This document shows, piece after piece, positions 35,204 through 44,952 of a stretch of 64,000 nucleotides of DNA (its first letter is position 1; each line of letters opens with the position of its first letter). A program made the position numbers and the translations under genes. The stretch is taken from assembly GCF_034424215.1 (NCBI RefSeq), contig NZ_CP139960.1:1426001-1490000 (forward strand). The letters are read 5' to 3'. Source of the stretch: Niabella yanshanensis (GTDB lineage Bacteria; Bacteroidota; Bacteroidia; Chitinophagales; Chitinophagaceae). The notes under the pieces are model-generated. The model saw nothing but the letters and a program-made list of their open reading frames with translations, was not told where the DNA came from and ran no database searches.

Positions 35204-36535
35204 ATGGGTTCAAAGAGTTATTGGATAAAAAATGGCTTACTTAACTTGCTCCAAAACATGAGCGGCGTGTTATTCGGATTCGTAAATTTTTTTATTCTGG
35301 TTCGTATCCTTTCAAAAGAAGATTATGGCCTTTGGATTATTTTCATGAGTTTCACCGGTATCGTTGAGTTTGCAAAAAACGGGCTGACGCAGGAAGCCTC
35401 TATAAAATACTTAGCCGCGGCAGACGAAGAGAACAGAAAGAAAATCATTACTGCATCTTTCGCCATTAATTGTTTGTTTTCATTTATCGCAATTCTTCTC
35501 ACCCTCATCTTCGCTCCTTTCCTGGGAAAACTCTGGCATTCGGAAAAAATAGTACCTATATTAAATTTGTATGTAATTGTATTTTTTGTATCAAGTATTC
35601 TCAACCAGCTAAATTGCATAGAGCAGGCACGCTTGCAGTTCAGAGGCGTTTTTTTTGCTACAGTGGCAAGGCAGTTCTTCTTCTTTATTTTTATTGTTTT
35701 CTGCTTTCTGACCAATTTTAAAATAACTTTAATATCGCTGACGGTAGGACTTATAGTAGTGACCATGATCGCTACGGCTGTAGCATTTTTATTTACCCGA
35801 AAAGCGATTCAGTATTCTAAAAAACTTGACTTCGCCTGGGTTAAAAAAATAGTCAATTTCGGTAAATATTCGTTCGGAGTATCGCTGAGCTCCATTTTAT
35901 CAGGCTCGATAGACCAAATGATGTTAGGCTCTATGTTATCTACCTCTGCCAGCGGTTCTTTTAATGTGGCTGTTCGCATCACCAATTTGACCGATATACC
36001 GGTTAACTCCATGGCCAATGTTGTCTTTCCCCAAAGTTCGTTGAGGGTGGAAAAAGAAGGACCCGGAGCACTCAAGTATTTATACGAAAAGTCGATAGGC
36101 GTTATACTGAGCATACTGGTTCCAGCAATGCTTTTCGTATACATACTATCTGACTATATTATTATTTTCATCGCCGGCGAAAATTACCAGGATGCCATTC
36201 CGCTGTTACATGTCACATTACTGCTTTGCATCTTTAGCCCTTACAGCAGGCAGGCAGGCACCATACTGGCCGCTGCAAGCAAAACGAAGATTAACTTCTA
36301 TATTATTATTATGAATACAGTTCTGCTGATTACGTTGAATTATTTTCTCATTCAGGAGTTTGGCGTAATGGGTGCCGCCTATGCTTCCTTTATATGTACC
36401 GCTATTATGTTTGTAATTACACAGATCATTCTTAAAAGACATTTTGGAATAAATGCCCTGGCTCCCTGGAAATATGCATTACACTTTTATCCTGAGTTTT
36501 ATCACAAATACCTGAAAAAAGAAAGTAGATCTTAA
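35204..36535 (+). CDS. Wzx-type polysaccharide flippase (MOP/MATE superfamily)
   Basis: The 443-aa protein is almost wholly hydrophobic with about 12 predicted membrane segments. The N-terminus (GVLFGFVNFFILVRILSKEDYGLW, centred on ILSKEDYGLW) and the loop near SGSIDQMMLGSMLS match polysaccharide transporters of the MOP superfamily. It would move undecaprenyl-linked repeat units across the inner membrane for the polysaccharide made by the nearby glycosyltransferases. It is followed after 23 bp by the GT8 gene. Confidence 0.88.
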   Translation: MGSKSYWIKNGLLNLLQNMSGVLFGFVNFFILVRILSKEDYGLWIIFMSFTGIVEFAKNGLTQEASIKYLAAADEENRKKIITASFAINCLFSFIAILLTLIFAPFLGKLWHSEKIVPILNLYVIVFFVSSILNQLNCIEQARLQFRGVFFATVARQFFFFIFIVFCFLTNFKITLISLTVGLIVVTMIATAVAFLFTRKAIQYSKKLDFAWVKKIVNFGKYSFGVSLSSILSGSIDQMMLGSMLSTSASGSFNVAVRITNLTDIPVNSMANVVFPQSSLRVEKEGPGALKYLYEKSIGVILSILVPAMLFVYILSDYIIIFIAGENYQDAIPLLHVTLLLCIFSPYSRQAGTILAAASKTKINFYIIIMNTVLLITLNYFLIQEFGVMGAAYASFICTAIMFVITQIILKRHFGINALAPWKYALHFYPEFYHKYLKKESRS

Positions 36536-36558
36536 ACTCTTACCTAAATTATTTTTTC

Positions 36559-37443
36559 ATGAACGATACAATACATATAGTTGCCGCAACCGACAATCAT
36601 TACGCTATACTGTTAGCTGCATTGGTAAAATCAGTAGAGGTCAACCATCATACACCGGAACCGGTTGTTTTTACGGTAATCGATGATGGCATCAGCGCCG
36701 GAAATCGCAAAAAAATAGCGGCATCTGTACAGGGTGGGCGCGTTAGCATTAATTGGGTTAACTCAAAAAACCTGATCCCGGAGAATATACAGCTGCCCCT
36801 AGACAATTCGGCATTTCCGCTTACAACTTACTTAAGAATATTCGGGCCTTACGCTCCTGCAGAAGCGTCAAAAGTTATTTATCTCGATGTAGATACGATT
36901 GTACTCGACGACATTTCAAAACTCTGGCATACTGATCTTAACAATAACTTATTTGCAGCCGTGCAGGATGTTCAGGAGACCGTAAGCTGCTCATGGGCCG
37001 GCATACCCAATTACAAGGAACTCGGCATTCCGCCGGAAACGAAATACTTTAATGCAGGCGTTCTTCTGATCAATGCCAAACGCTGGCGCGATGAACAAAT
37101 TGCCGGTAAAGTAATACAGTTCCTGCACGAAAACAGGAAACATATCAACTACGCAGACCAGTATGGCTTAAATGGAGTGCTTTATAACCAATGGCTTCAG
37201 CTCGATCCTCAATGGAACTGGTTTGCCTTTAAAGAACATCAACGACCTGCACTCATACACTTTCTCGACATTAAGCCCATTTTTAAAAACTATAAGTCAG
37301 AGCCTTTATTTCAGAAATACTTCTTTGAGTACCTGAATCAAACACCTTTTAAAGGAACAAAGCTAATTGCAGGTAACAGAAGAATCCTTAAAAAAATTCG
37401 CACCCGGATTAAAAAAGCGCTTATGTCATTAGTCAAAAAATGA
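36559..37443 (+). CDS. Glycosyltransferase family 8 (LPS galactosyl/glucosyltransferase-like)
   Basis: The 294-aa protein opens with IHIVAATDNHYAILLAAL and carries the GT8 metal-binding motif YLDVDTIVLDD (DxD) and the later motifs FNAGVLLINAKRW and YADQYGLN. These enzymes use UDP-sugars with retention and act on lipid-linked or LPS glycans at the cytoplasmic face. Donor and linkage cannot be read. It forms a two-gene unit with the flippase and converges on the oxidoreductase gene (12-bp gap). Confidence 0.9.
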   Translation: MNDTIHIVAATDNHYAILLAALVKSVEVNHHTPEPVVFTVIDDGISAGNRKKIAASVQGGRVSINWVNSKNLIPENIQLPLDNSAFPLTTYLRIFGPYAPAEASKVIYLDVDTIVLDDISKLWHTDLNNNLFAAVQDVQETVSCSWAGIPNYKELGIPPETKYFNAGVLLINAKRWRDEQIAGKVIQFLHENRKHINYADQYGLNGVLYNQWLQLDPQWNWFAFKEHQRPALIHFLDIKPIFKNYKSEPLFQKYFFEYLNQTPFKGTKLIAGNRRILKKIRTRIKKALMSLVKK

Positions 37444-37455
37444 TCTGACATTCTA

Positions 37456-39123
37456 TTATAGTTCTCCCTTTTTTAACTGATCTACTGCATACGCAGCAGC
37501 ACGTGCCGTTAATGCCATATATGTAAGAGAAGGATTTTGACAGGCGGAAGACGTCATGCAACTGCCATCGGTTACGAAAACATTTTTCACGTTATGTATT
37601 TGATTGTTGGCATTCAAAACGGAAGTTTTGGGATCTCTTCCCATGCGGGCAGTTCCCATTTCGTGCACTGTGAGGCCGCCTGATTTGTGGTAAATAAAAG
37701 TATCTATGTTTTTAAAGCCCGCCTCTGTCAACATTTCCCCACAGGTATTCCTGATGTCTTCCATCATTTTCTTTTCGTTTTCCCCGAAAGAGAAATCAAT
37801 ATGTACCAGCGGCTGTCCCCATTTATCTTTTTTTGTTTTGCTTAAATAAACTTTGTTATCGTGATAGGGCAGGCATTCACCCCATCCTGCCATCCACACC
37901 GACCATTTACCAGGCGTTGTGAGCCTGGCTTTGAAATCAGCGCCTGTTTCATCTGATTCATACATCCGGTCGGGCCACTCTGCCCGTTCGCCGTCTCCTT
38001 GAATATTATAGCCACGGACAAAATCAAGCTTTTCATCTCCGTTATTGATATTCCGGTACCTGGGGATCAGAAATCCGCAAGGGCGCCTGCCCTTGTAATA
38101 ACTATCCTGAAATCCTTCATGTTGTCCGGATGCGCCTGCGGCCGAATGGTGATCCATCAGGTTATGTCCCAGTGCGCCGCTGTCATTCCCGAGGCCATCG
38201 GGAAATCTTGCCGATTTTGAATTAAGAAGTATAGATGTAGAGCCGATTGTTGAAGCGTTTACAAATATTATTCTGGCGGCAAACTCGTAGTGTTGCATAG
38301 TTAGCATGTCAATCACCCTAACTCCTTTTGCACGCCGGGTGGTATCATCATAAATAATTTCCGAAACTACCGAAAACGGACGCAGGGTTAAATTACCTGT
38401 TGCTAAAGCTGCGGGAATCGTTGAGCTGTTGCTGCTAAAATAAGCGCCAAACGGGCAGCCCCTGGAACATAGGTTCCTGTTGAGGCAGCTTCCCCTACTT
38501 CCGATAGGACTGGTTAAATTAGCCACTCTTGCTATCGTGAGCAGCCTTTCCTCATTTTTATTTCTGATGGACTCCTTCAAATGATTTTCAATACAGTTGA
38601 GTTGCATGGGGCTGAGAAACGCTCCGTCGGGAAGCTGGGGCAGGCCATCGCTTTGACCGCTTACGCCAATAAACTTTTCAACATAAGTGTACCAGGGAGC
38701 AATATCTTTATAACGGATAGGCCAATCTACACCAAAGCCGTCGCGCAAATTGGCTTCAAAATCCAGATCACTCCACCTGTAACACTGTCTTCCCCACACC
38801 AGCGAACGCCCTCCCACCTGATAACCGCGTATCCAGGCAAATGGGCTATCCTGTACATAAGGATGATCGTTATCATTTACAAAAAAATGCTTGGAGCCCG
38901 GATCACAGGCCTGGCTTTGCACCGGTTGGTCCTGTAAATCTTTTTGAGTGGTCAGAAGCCTGTCTGCAAACTCCCATGGCTTCAGTAATGCTGTAGGATA
39001 ATCGCCATGCTTCACATCACGGCCTCTTTCCAGAAGCAGCGTTTTCAGTCCTTTTTCACACAGCTCTTTGGCAGCCCACCCCCCGCTGATACCCGAACCT
39101 ATCACAATTGCGTCGTAAACCAT
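37456..39123 (-). CDS. GMC oxidoreductase, FAD-dependent sugar dehydrogenase alpha-subunit type
   Basis: The 555-aa protein has an N-terminal FAD motif AIVIGSGISGGWAAKEL, the catalytic His region GGLTVHEMGTARMG and the C-terminal NPSLTYMALTARAA. A cysteine motif C213-x5-C219-x3-C223 corresponds to the 3Fe-4S site of the alpha subunit of FAD-glucose dehydrogenase. It probably oxidises a sugar or sugar alcohol in the periplasm. There is no own signal peptide; export with the Tat-carrying small subunit encoded 11 bp upstream is inferred, as in the known complexes. The frame continues to 39180, but the ATG at 39123 matches the family start. The cytochrome subunit is absent nearby. Confidence 0.9.
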   Translation of the reverse strand: MVYDAIVIGSGISGGWAAKELCEKGLKTLLLERGRDVKHGDYPTALLKPWEFADRLLTTQKDLQDQPVQSQACDPGSKHFFVNDNDHPYVQDSPFAWIRGYQVGGRSLVWGRQCYRWSDLDFEANLRDGFGVDWPIRYKDIAPWYTYVEKFIGVSGQSDGLPQLPDGAFLSPMQLNCIENHLKESIRNKNEERLLTIARVANLTSPIGSRGSCLNRNLCSRGCPFGAYFSSNSSTIPAALATGNLTLRPFSVVSEIIYDDTTRRAKGVRVIDMLTMQHYEFAARIIFVNASTIGSTSILLNSKSARFPDGLGNDSGALGHNLMDHHSAAGASGQHEGFQDSYYKGRRPCGFLIPRYRNINNGDEKLDFVRGYNIQGDGERAEWPDRMYESDETGADFKARLTTPGKWSVWMAGWGECLPYHDNKVYLSKTKKDKWGQPLVHIDFSFGENEKKMMEDIRNTCGEMLTEAGFKNIDTFIYHKSGGLTVHEMGTARMGRDPKTSVLNANNQIHNVKNVFVTDGSCMTSSACQNPSLTYMALTARAAAYAVDQLKKGEL

Positions 39124-39134
39124 TTTAAAGTACT

Positions 39135-39698
39135 TTATTTTGTTGCCCAGCTTTTCTGTCCTGGAGTCAGTTTTGTGCAAGGTATATAGGTAGCCGGGAT
39201 ATAATCAAAAGCCAGCCCCCGCGTAGCACCCGGTTCCGACGTACAATAGCCTACTACAACCAGCTCACGTAAAATTTCGGTAAAGCTTCTGCCCGTCAGT
39301 TTGCGCTTCACCTTCCTGAGAAAATTATTCATAGGGAACTGTTCCCGCATGTTACTTAAAGCTTCGGATCTTTCTTTGGTCGTACACTTTTCAAAATCTT
39401 TATGATATACATTCAGACAATAAGCCTCAAGTTTTTTTAATCCGTTAATGAAAGTATTCTTCTCTGATCTTTCCAATATTTCCTTCACTGCATGTACCAC
39501 GAACGCGGCAACGCCGGCCTCTTTAGCGCCTGGCGTATCGGTTGCAGGTATTATTGTTTCGGATATTTCTGCGATAAGATAGTGTCTTCCTTTTAAATAT
39601 TCATAATCGGGAGCCTGATATCTGCTGTACAGTTCAAATCCAAAAACTGAAGCTACGCCGGCAGCTCCGAAAATTTTTATAATCTGACGCCTCTTCAT
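39135..39698 (-). CDS. Gluconate 2-dehydrogenase subunit 3-like (gamma) protein with Tat signal
   Basis: The 187-aa protein starts MKRRQIIKIFGAAGVASVFG, a twin-arginine leader, followed by the family core (HYLIAEISETIIPATDTPGAKEAGV, centred on SETIIPATDTPGA). Such gamma subunits fold with and export the GMC-type alpha subunit. The gene directly precedes that partner. It reads on the minus strand against the surrounding plus-strand polysaccharide genes. Confidence 0.88.
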   Translation of the reverse strand: MKRRQIIKIFGAAGVASVFGFELYSRYQAPDYEYLKGRHYLIAEISETIIPATDTPGAKEAGVAAFVVHAVKEILERSEKNTFINGLKKLEAYCLNVYHKDFEKCTTKERSEALSNMREQFPMNNFLRKVKRKLTGRSFTEILRELVVVGYCTSEPGATRGLAFDYIPATYIPCTKLTPGQKSWATK

Positions 39699-39943
39699 CC
39701 GTGTATATATCTATATTGTTTTGGTTTAGATTTTGTCGAGAGCAGTGCTGTAATACGCTTTCGGCGTATTAGTTTTGTTGCTATTGGGTTTCCAGACCTT
39801 ATTATCCCCGAAATCGAGAATATAGAAAGTGACCGGCAAAGAAACTAATAATAAAGTTAGTATTTTCGTTCAAAATAAATACAAAACATCTTCGTACAAG
39901 TTTTGTAATCGTTAAATTGCATAAAAATAAACCTTTCTACGCA

Positions 39944-40804
39944 ATGTATATCTTTTCATCTCCGAGCTGGATACTTAAATACAGGCACGAGTATGATAGT
40001 GTTGAGCGTGTTCCGCAAGAGGTGTTTGACAATATCAATAAAAAACTGGACACGAAGACTTCGCCAACGCCGAAGGTAACGGTTGCCATCGCCGCCTGGA
40101 ACGAAGAAGTTAATATTCTCAACTGCATTTCTAGCATTGCGGACACCAGCAGTAGCGTTCCATTCGAAATTGTTGTTGTAAATAATAATTCAACCGACAA
40201 AACGCAAACGACGCTGGACAAGCTTCATATACGATCATTTTTTCAACCTGTACAGGGTTGTGGCCCGGCCAGACAAATGGGGCAGGAAAATGCAAGGGGC
40301 GAATATATACTTTTAGCAGATGCTGACTGCATATACCCTAATGGCTGGATGGATAAAATGCTGGAGCAGCTTACTCAACCCGGTGTGGTGTGTGTATACG
40401 GCCGCTACTCTTTTATCCCCGATAATGGCTATCCCAGATGGAAGCTGTTTTTGCTGGAAAGACTAAAAGATGTGATTGCCGAACTACGTCACTATAAACG
40501 GCCGTATTTAAATGCTTTTGGTATCAGTATGGGCTATGTAAAAAAATATGGGCTGGAAGTTGGCTTTGTTAACTATCAGATACGTGGCGAAGATGGGCGT
40601 CTTTGTTTCGATCTGATGAAGTATGGCAAGATCAGGCAAGTTAAGTCAGACCAGGCCCGGCCCTGGACGCCGCCCAGGACCTTACAGCTCGAAGGCAGTT
40701 TCCTTAAAGTGTTAAGCAAGCGTATTGTAAGGGAAACAAGAAGATTCGGTTCTATGTTTGTTCCGCACCCCCCGCACGACACCAAAACATCAAAAAATGA
40801 ATAA
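39944..40804 (+). CDS. Family 2 glycosyltransferase
   Basis: The 286-aa protein has the GT2 core: VTVAIAAWNEEVNILNC, EIVVVNNNSTDKT and a DxD-type ILLADADCIYP. A later stretch, GYVKKYGLEVGF, with IRGEDGRLCF, corresponds to the acceptor-side ED motif. It would transfer a sugar from a nucleotide donor in polysaccharide synthesis. The frame begins with TTG at 39917; the ATG at 39944 (MYIFSSPSWI) is used. It overlaps the next gene by 8 bp, indicating coupling. Confidence 0.87.
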   Translation: MYIFSSPSWILKYRHEYDSVERVPQEVFDNINKKLDTKTSPTPKVTVAIAAWNEEVNILNCISSIADTSSSVPFEIVVVNNNSTDKTQTTLDKLHIRSFFQPVQGCGPARQMGQENARGEYILLADADCIYPNGWMDKMLEQLTQPGVVCVYGRYSFIPDNGYPRWKLFLLERLKDVIAELRHYKRPYLNAFGISMGYVKKYGLEVGFVNYQIRGEDGRLCFDLMKYGKIRQVKSDQARPWTPPRTLQLEGSFLKVLSKRIVRETRRFGSMFVPHPPHDTKTSKNE

Positions 40805-41594
40805 CCAATATATGGGTACGCATTTTGCAGATATAACACTCCTGGTCACACATTATAACCGCAGCGCCTCTTTAGAAAATCTTTTAGAATCCTTTGTTGC
40901 CCGAAATTTAAGTTTCGCGGATATTGTGGTATCTGATGACGGCAGCCAACATTCTCATTTTAGCCGGCTACAGGAACTGCAGGAAAAGTATCATTTTAGA
41001 CTTGTGCCTGCTGTTACAAATGGAGGATTGGGGAAAAATCTTAATAAAGGGCAGGATGCAGCAACTACACTCTACACCCTATATGTACAGGAGGATTTCG
41101 AAGCCACTGACAAACTACGCGACGCGTTAGTTGCTGCACATACGTTTATGGAGGATGATAAGGATCTGGATTACGTGCGGTTTTATGCCTATATCCCATA
41201 TCCCTATCTGAAAAAATTTAAACACGGATTCTCTAAAATAGAAATTCGTAACCTTGGCCGGAATTACCGGAAGATATATGCCTACTCAGATCATCCGCAT
41301 TTAAGACGCAGCAATTTCTTTGAAAAGTTCGGCAGATACCCGGAAGGCCTTAAAGGGGACTTAACCGAGTACAAAATGTGCATTTCATTTCTTCAGAATA
41401 AAGGGAATGGCCTATTTTATGATCAGTTTTCAGAACTTTTTGTGCAAAAGAATTCTGCCGCAGAACCCAGCACGATGACCCGATCGAATATACGGCAAAG
41501 CGATAATTTCTTTATTTCTATAGTGAGAGATATTTACCGTCAGTTTAAATACAACTACGATATTCTATTCATGAAAAGCCTGAAACGTCACTAA
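40797..41594 (+). CDS. Glycosyltransferase, GT2-like
   Basis: The 265-aa protein starts near ITLLVTHYNRSASLENLLES and has IVVSDDGSQHSHF and YTLYVQEDFEAT, the latter in place of a DxD motif. Compared with typical GT2 enzymes the metal-binding site is E/D-rich (QEDFEA), so donor type is open. The ATG at 40797 overlaps the stop of the preceding GT2 gene; ATG 40812 is an alternative. Both genes converge on the minus-strand glycosyltransferase run. Confidence 0.8.
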   Translation: MNNQYMGTHFADITLLVTHYNRSASLENLLESFVARNLSFADIVVSDDGSQHSHFSRLQELQEKYHFRLVPAVTNGGLGKNLNKGQDAATTLYTLYVQEDFEATDKLRDALVAAHTFMEDDKDLDYVRFYAYIPYPYLKKFKHGFSKIEIRNLGRNYRKIYAYSDHPHLRRSNFFEKFGRYPEGLKGDLTEYKMCISFLQNKGNGLFYDQFSELFVQKNSAAEPSTMTRSNIRQSDNFFISIVRDIYRQFKYNYDILFMKSLKRH

Positions 41595-41609
41595 TATAGT
41601 ATAGCAGTC

Positions 41610-42482
41610 CTACCCGGTGCGGTGATCCTTTCCCGCCAACAATTCATCGAGCTTATCGAGAACATATGCATCGACAGATTCGTCAAATTTCCTGGCAAAA
41701 AAGCTTTCAGATGCGGATATTGCCTGGAGGTCTTTTATGGTGAGCAACTTAGGCCGCGGATTTTTTTCAGACCAATCAATAAACCGGTAATTATTATTAA
41801 CGACCCTGGACTTAAAATCCGAATTCATCAGTATGGTAGCGAAAAGATACTCATCCGCCCCCCAGGTAAGTTTTGCGAATCTCCTTAATTTGCGGTTATT
41901 CCCGATCGTGTGCGCAAGGAAATAAGCTGCTTCCGCGGGCAACGTCCACCAGGTGGAGCAACTTCCACCATATAGCTTCCAATTCATAGGAAACTTTCTC
42001 GTTGGTAATAAGAAGTTCACAAGCCGTTGCGCCATGTACTTGCCTTTTACAGGAAAGTCGTTGAAGTGATATCTGGTTAACCTCACAATATTCTCTTTCC
42101 ACCAGAACAGCCCCTCTACGTCTTCATAAAAAATAAAACATTTTCCCTTGTTTTCCTGGAGAAAGGCCGTAAAATCGCTTGCCTTTTTAATAGGATAGTC
42201 CTGGGCGCTTAACAGATTAATAAACTCATAGGGCTTTCCACCATCCCTGATTTCTTCCAGTGAAGAAACGATGGCTTCGACCAGACTGTATCCCCCCCAG
42301 TTAACCTTGACTCTTTTTTTTACAAAACGCACACCCTGACTTTCAAGGAAGGTAAAAGCATTTATATCAGTTTTTTTATCTACATGCACATAAATGTCAC
42401 TTCCCGGCAGGCGTAAGGACTTTGCCAATCTAGCTACCTGTTCCGGTTTATTATGAGCAATGATTAAATGGCAAATATTCAT
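41610..42482 (-). CDS. Family 14 glycosyltransferase (core-2/I-branching type)
   Basis: The 290-aa protein has the GT14 features ICHLIIAHNKPEQVARL, YVHVDKKTD, FINLLSAQDYPIK and YGGSCSTWWTLP. Eukaryotic relatives add beta-1,6-GlcNAc branches, and bacterial members often serve in capsule or exopolysaccharide synthesis. The ATG at 42482 is chosen over the longer frame (42515), which overlaps the preceding gene. The spacer to that gene is 4 bp. Confidence 0.88.
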   Translation of the reverse strand: MNICHLIIAHNKPEQVARLAKSLRLPGSDIYVHVDKKTDINAFTFLESQGVRFVKKRVKVNWGGYSLVEAIVSSLEEIRDGGKPYEFINLLSAQDYPIKKASDFTAFLQENKGKCFIFYEDVEGLFWWKENIVRLTRYHFNDFPVKGKYMAQRLVNFLLPTRKFPMNWKLYGGSCSTWWTLPAEAAYFLAHTIGNNRKLRRFAKLTWGADEYLFATILMNSDFKSRVVNNNYRFIDWSEKNPRPKLLTIKDLQAISASESFFARKFDESVDAYVLDKLDELLAGKDHRTG

Positions 42483-42486
42483 ACAC

Positions 42487-43689
42487 TTATCTTTGTGTGC
42501 TGTTAATAGCAGCATAAATAGCCTTCACAGAATTCTCCCAACTGTGAGAATGCGCAAACGCTATCTTTTCTCTTATTGCCGTCTGCGGTTGAGACTCAAG
42601 CGCCTTTTTTAATAACCTTTGATAATCCGATGGGGTTTCAGCCAGCAACACAAACTCTTCAAATAATTTCATAGCCTCCGTTCTGGTAGCTATTACCGGC
42701 TTTCCCATAGCAAGATACTCATCTATTTTCCTGGGGTAGTTCCCAACCGTAAGGTCATTTATAACCTGCGGATTGATACAGACATCAAAGGCGGAAATAT
42801 AGGCGGGAAGTACTTCCGGGGGCTTCGATCCGGTAAAGAAAGTGTTAGGCATACTATGCAGTCTGCTCCTCCTGAAATCCTCATCTTCCGGTCCTACAAA
42901 AACGAAAAGCAGGGCCTGATTTTTTGCAGCAAGTTCTTCCAATAATGCTATATTCAGCCGGGCTGACAAAAGAGCACCGACATAGCCAATCACCGGAGCC
43001 AGGCCAAACTCCTTTTTCTTATTGATAATATCTTCCGGAACCGTTTGCTCCATCGTGAATAAAGAAAAATCGCAGCCTTGCCCTACGTAATGGGAGTTGG
43101 GATTAAAGCCGGCACAATGCTCTGTCAGATACATTGAATTGGCTACACAAACATCGGCTTTGGCAATAAGTTTCGGTTGCCATACCGGGCCATGTTTTTT
43201 CCAATAGTCTGTTGCATAAAAATTATCACGCAAATAATAAACCGAAACCGAAGGATTGATATAATCCTGTAAGTAAAAGCTTCGGAACATATCGCCATCA
43301 TTGAAAAGAATGTAGTCTTTAAAGCCCGTCAAACCTATCGCGGTTTGAATACTGCGCGCAAGAAGCCGGTTATTTCTACGGTTAAACAGATCGAAGAGCG
43401 CTTCACTCTTTATCCAGTTGATCGATTCAATGACAACATCATGGTACCAGACCCAAAGGTTATCCTGTACCATTTCTAGTGGCTCCTTGTGCCTACGAAC
43501 TACATCAAGCCTTCTTTTAGTGGAAGCCTTTTCTTTTTGTTGATATCTAGACTTCCTATCCAATGGCGTACTAACATACAAAACACGATTATGCCTGCTA
43601 AACTCTACCGCAATATTTTTACAGTTACTGCCAATGTCGGTATCCCAGGACTGCTGGCCAACAATAATTATGTCCCTGTTATTGATCAT
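42487..43689 (-). CDS. GT4/GT1-like glycosyltransferase
   Basis: The 400-aa protein fits a GT-B fold: an N-terminal Rossmann half (IIIVGQQSWDTDIG, RVLYVSTPLDRK) and a C-terminal half with VIGYVGALLSARLN, FVFVGPED, LPAYISAFDVCINP and PRKIDEYLAMGKPVIAT. The last holds the E-x7-E-like nucleotide-sugar contact region. It works at the cytoplasmic side on the growing repeat unit. It follows the membrane GT2 gene by 14 bp in the minus-strand operon. Confidence 0.86.
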   Translation of the reverse strand: MINNRDIIIVGQQSWDTDIGSNCKNIAVEFSRHNRVLYVSTPLDRKSRYQQKEKASTKRRLDVVRRHKEPLEMVQDNLWVWYHDVVIESINWIKSEALFDLFNRRNNRLLARSIQTAIGLTGFKDYILFNDGDMFRSFYLQDYINPSVSVYYLRDNFYATDYWKKHGPVWQPKLIAKADVCVANSMYLTEHCAGFNPNSHYVGQGCDFSLFTMEQTVPEDIINKKKEFGLAPVIGYVGALLSARLNIALLEELAAKNQALLFVFVGPEDEDFRRSRLHSMPNTFFTGSKPPEVLPAYISAFDVCINPQVINDLTVGNYPRKIDEYLAMGKPVIATRTEAMKLFEEFVLLAETPSDYQRLLKKALESQPQTAIREKIAFAHSHSWENSVKAIYAAINSTQR

Positions 43690-43703
43690 AACTGTAACGT
43701 CTT

Positions 43704-44858
43704 TTATTCAAAATGTTTAGTAGCAACCGATCTCTTATTAGCGTTTCCGGCATGTATAAGAGATATCACCTGATAGAAAATGAAAGACGGTATATGTTTT
43801 AAGGCATTAATAATACGCCTGTCGGCGCCCCGTAAAGGCAGCATAAACCCGAGAACGAACAAACCAAAAGCCAATAGCCAAAACAGCGAATGAGCTGGAA
43901 CTATAAAAAGATTAAGTATTGCACAGATCACTGATAAAATCAGGAAAATAAACAATGGTGGGCGTAAGAGTACCAATCCAAATATCGCCTGGTTACGATT
44001 CAGTCGTTTTACTCCAAGGCCCAATACCCTGAAACCGAACCTGGCATATTTAAACCAGGTGTTAATCCACCGGGCCCGCTGGTTTACCAACTGAGCGGGT
44101 CTTGTTGTTTTTTGATCATATACTATAGCCCTTTCGCTAAACGCTATGCGATGTCCCCGTCTTACAATTTCATATTGTAGGACTTTATCAAATCCCGCGC
44201 CGGAAACATCCCTGTTGGCCAGGCATTGCTGGTAAAGTTCTACAGAAAAAGTCATTCCTGAACCCGATAAGGTTGCCGAAGATCCTACTGTAAACAGTAC
44301 TTTACCATCATAGAAGTGATAATATATATCCCGCGCGGCGTCAAGACTCGCATACTGGCTGTCGAGGTTTTTGGCTGCGCGCAAGCCCTGTACCGCATCG
44401 AATCCCTGGCTTAAAGCCGCATTCATTTCATCCAGATAATACATATCCACGATGTTGTCGCTATCTATGATAGTCAGATAATCATGCTTTCTTCGAAAAT
44501 GTTCAATCGCATAAAAATGAGACCGGACGTTACCGCCCAATACTTGTTCGGGCTTCAATAGTATCACACGTTCATCGGTGAATACAAGCGAAGAAATATC
44601 TGTACAATTATCCAGTACAACGTAGCAAAGGAAATTGGTGTACTTTAAATTGAGAATAGATTGAACAGTTTCGGGGATGTGCGTTATTTCCTGGTAAGCA
44701 GTTACAATAATGGCATAATCCGGCTGTAAGCCGACGGCTGCCGGAAGCTTTGTTTTCTGCACACGAGACTTGTTCCATAAAAACAAAAGATACAGTATTA
44801 CCGGCAGTACGAGGTTATAGCCGATCAGGAACTGTATCAGATACCACAAATAAATCAT
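43704..44858 (-). CDS. Membrane-bound processive-type family 2 glycosyltransferase
   Basis: The 384-aa protein has an N-terminal membrane helix, the GT2 motifs YAIIVTAYQEITHI, VVLDNCTD and TIIDSDNIVD (DxD), and a QxxRW-type motif QRARW at the end of the catalytic domain, as in cellulose- and hyaluronan-synthase-like enzymes. Two or three C-terminal helices follow. It probably builds or extends a polymer at the inner membrane. It is 94 bp downstream of the polymerase gene and 14 bp ahead of the GT4-like gene. Confidence 0.88.
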   Translation of the reverse strand: MIYLWYLIQFLIGYNLVLPVILYLLFLWNKSRVQKTKLPAAVGLQPDYAIIVTAYQEITHIPETVQSILNLKYTNFLCYVVLDNCTDISSLVFTDERVILLKPEQVLGGNVRSHFYAIEHFRRKHDYLTIIDSDNIVDMYYLDEMNAALSQGFDAVQGLRAAKNLDSQYASLDAARDIYYHFYDGKVLFTVGSSATLSGSGMTFSVELYQQCLANRDVSGAGFDKVLQYEIVRRGHRIAFSERAIVYDQKTTRPAQLVNQRARWINTWFKYARFGFRVLGLGVKRLNRNQAIFGLVLLRPPLFIFLILSVICAILNLFIVPAHSLFWLLAFGLFVLGFMLPLRGADRRIINALKHIPSFIFYQVISLIHAGNANKRSVATKHFE

Positions 44859-44952
44859 GATATTCTATTTTATTGTTTTAATACCGGCTTTTAAACCCCA
44901 TAAAAAGCATAACAGGCCGGGTATGATGAATATGATAAATGGCATAAGAAAT

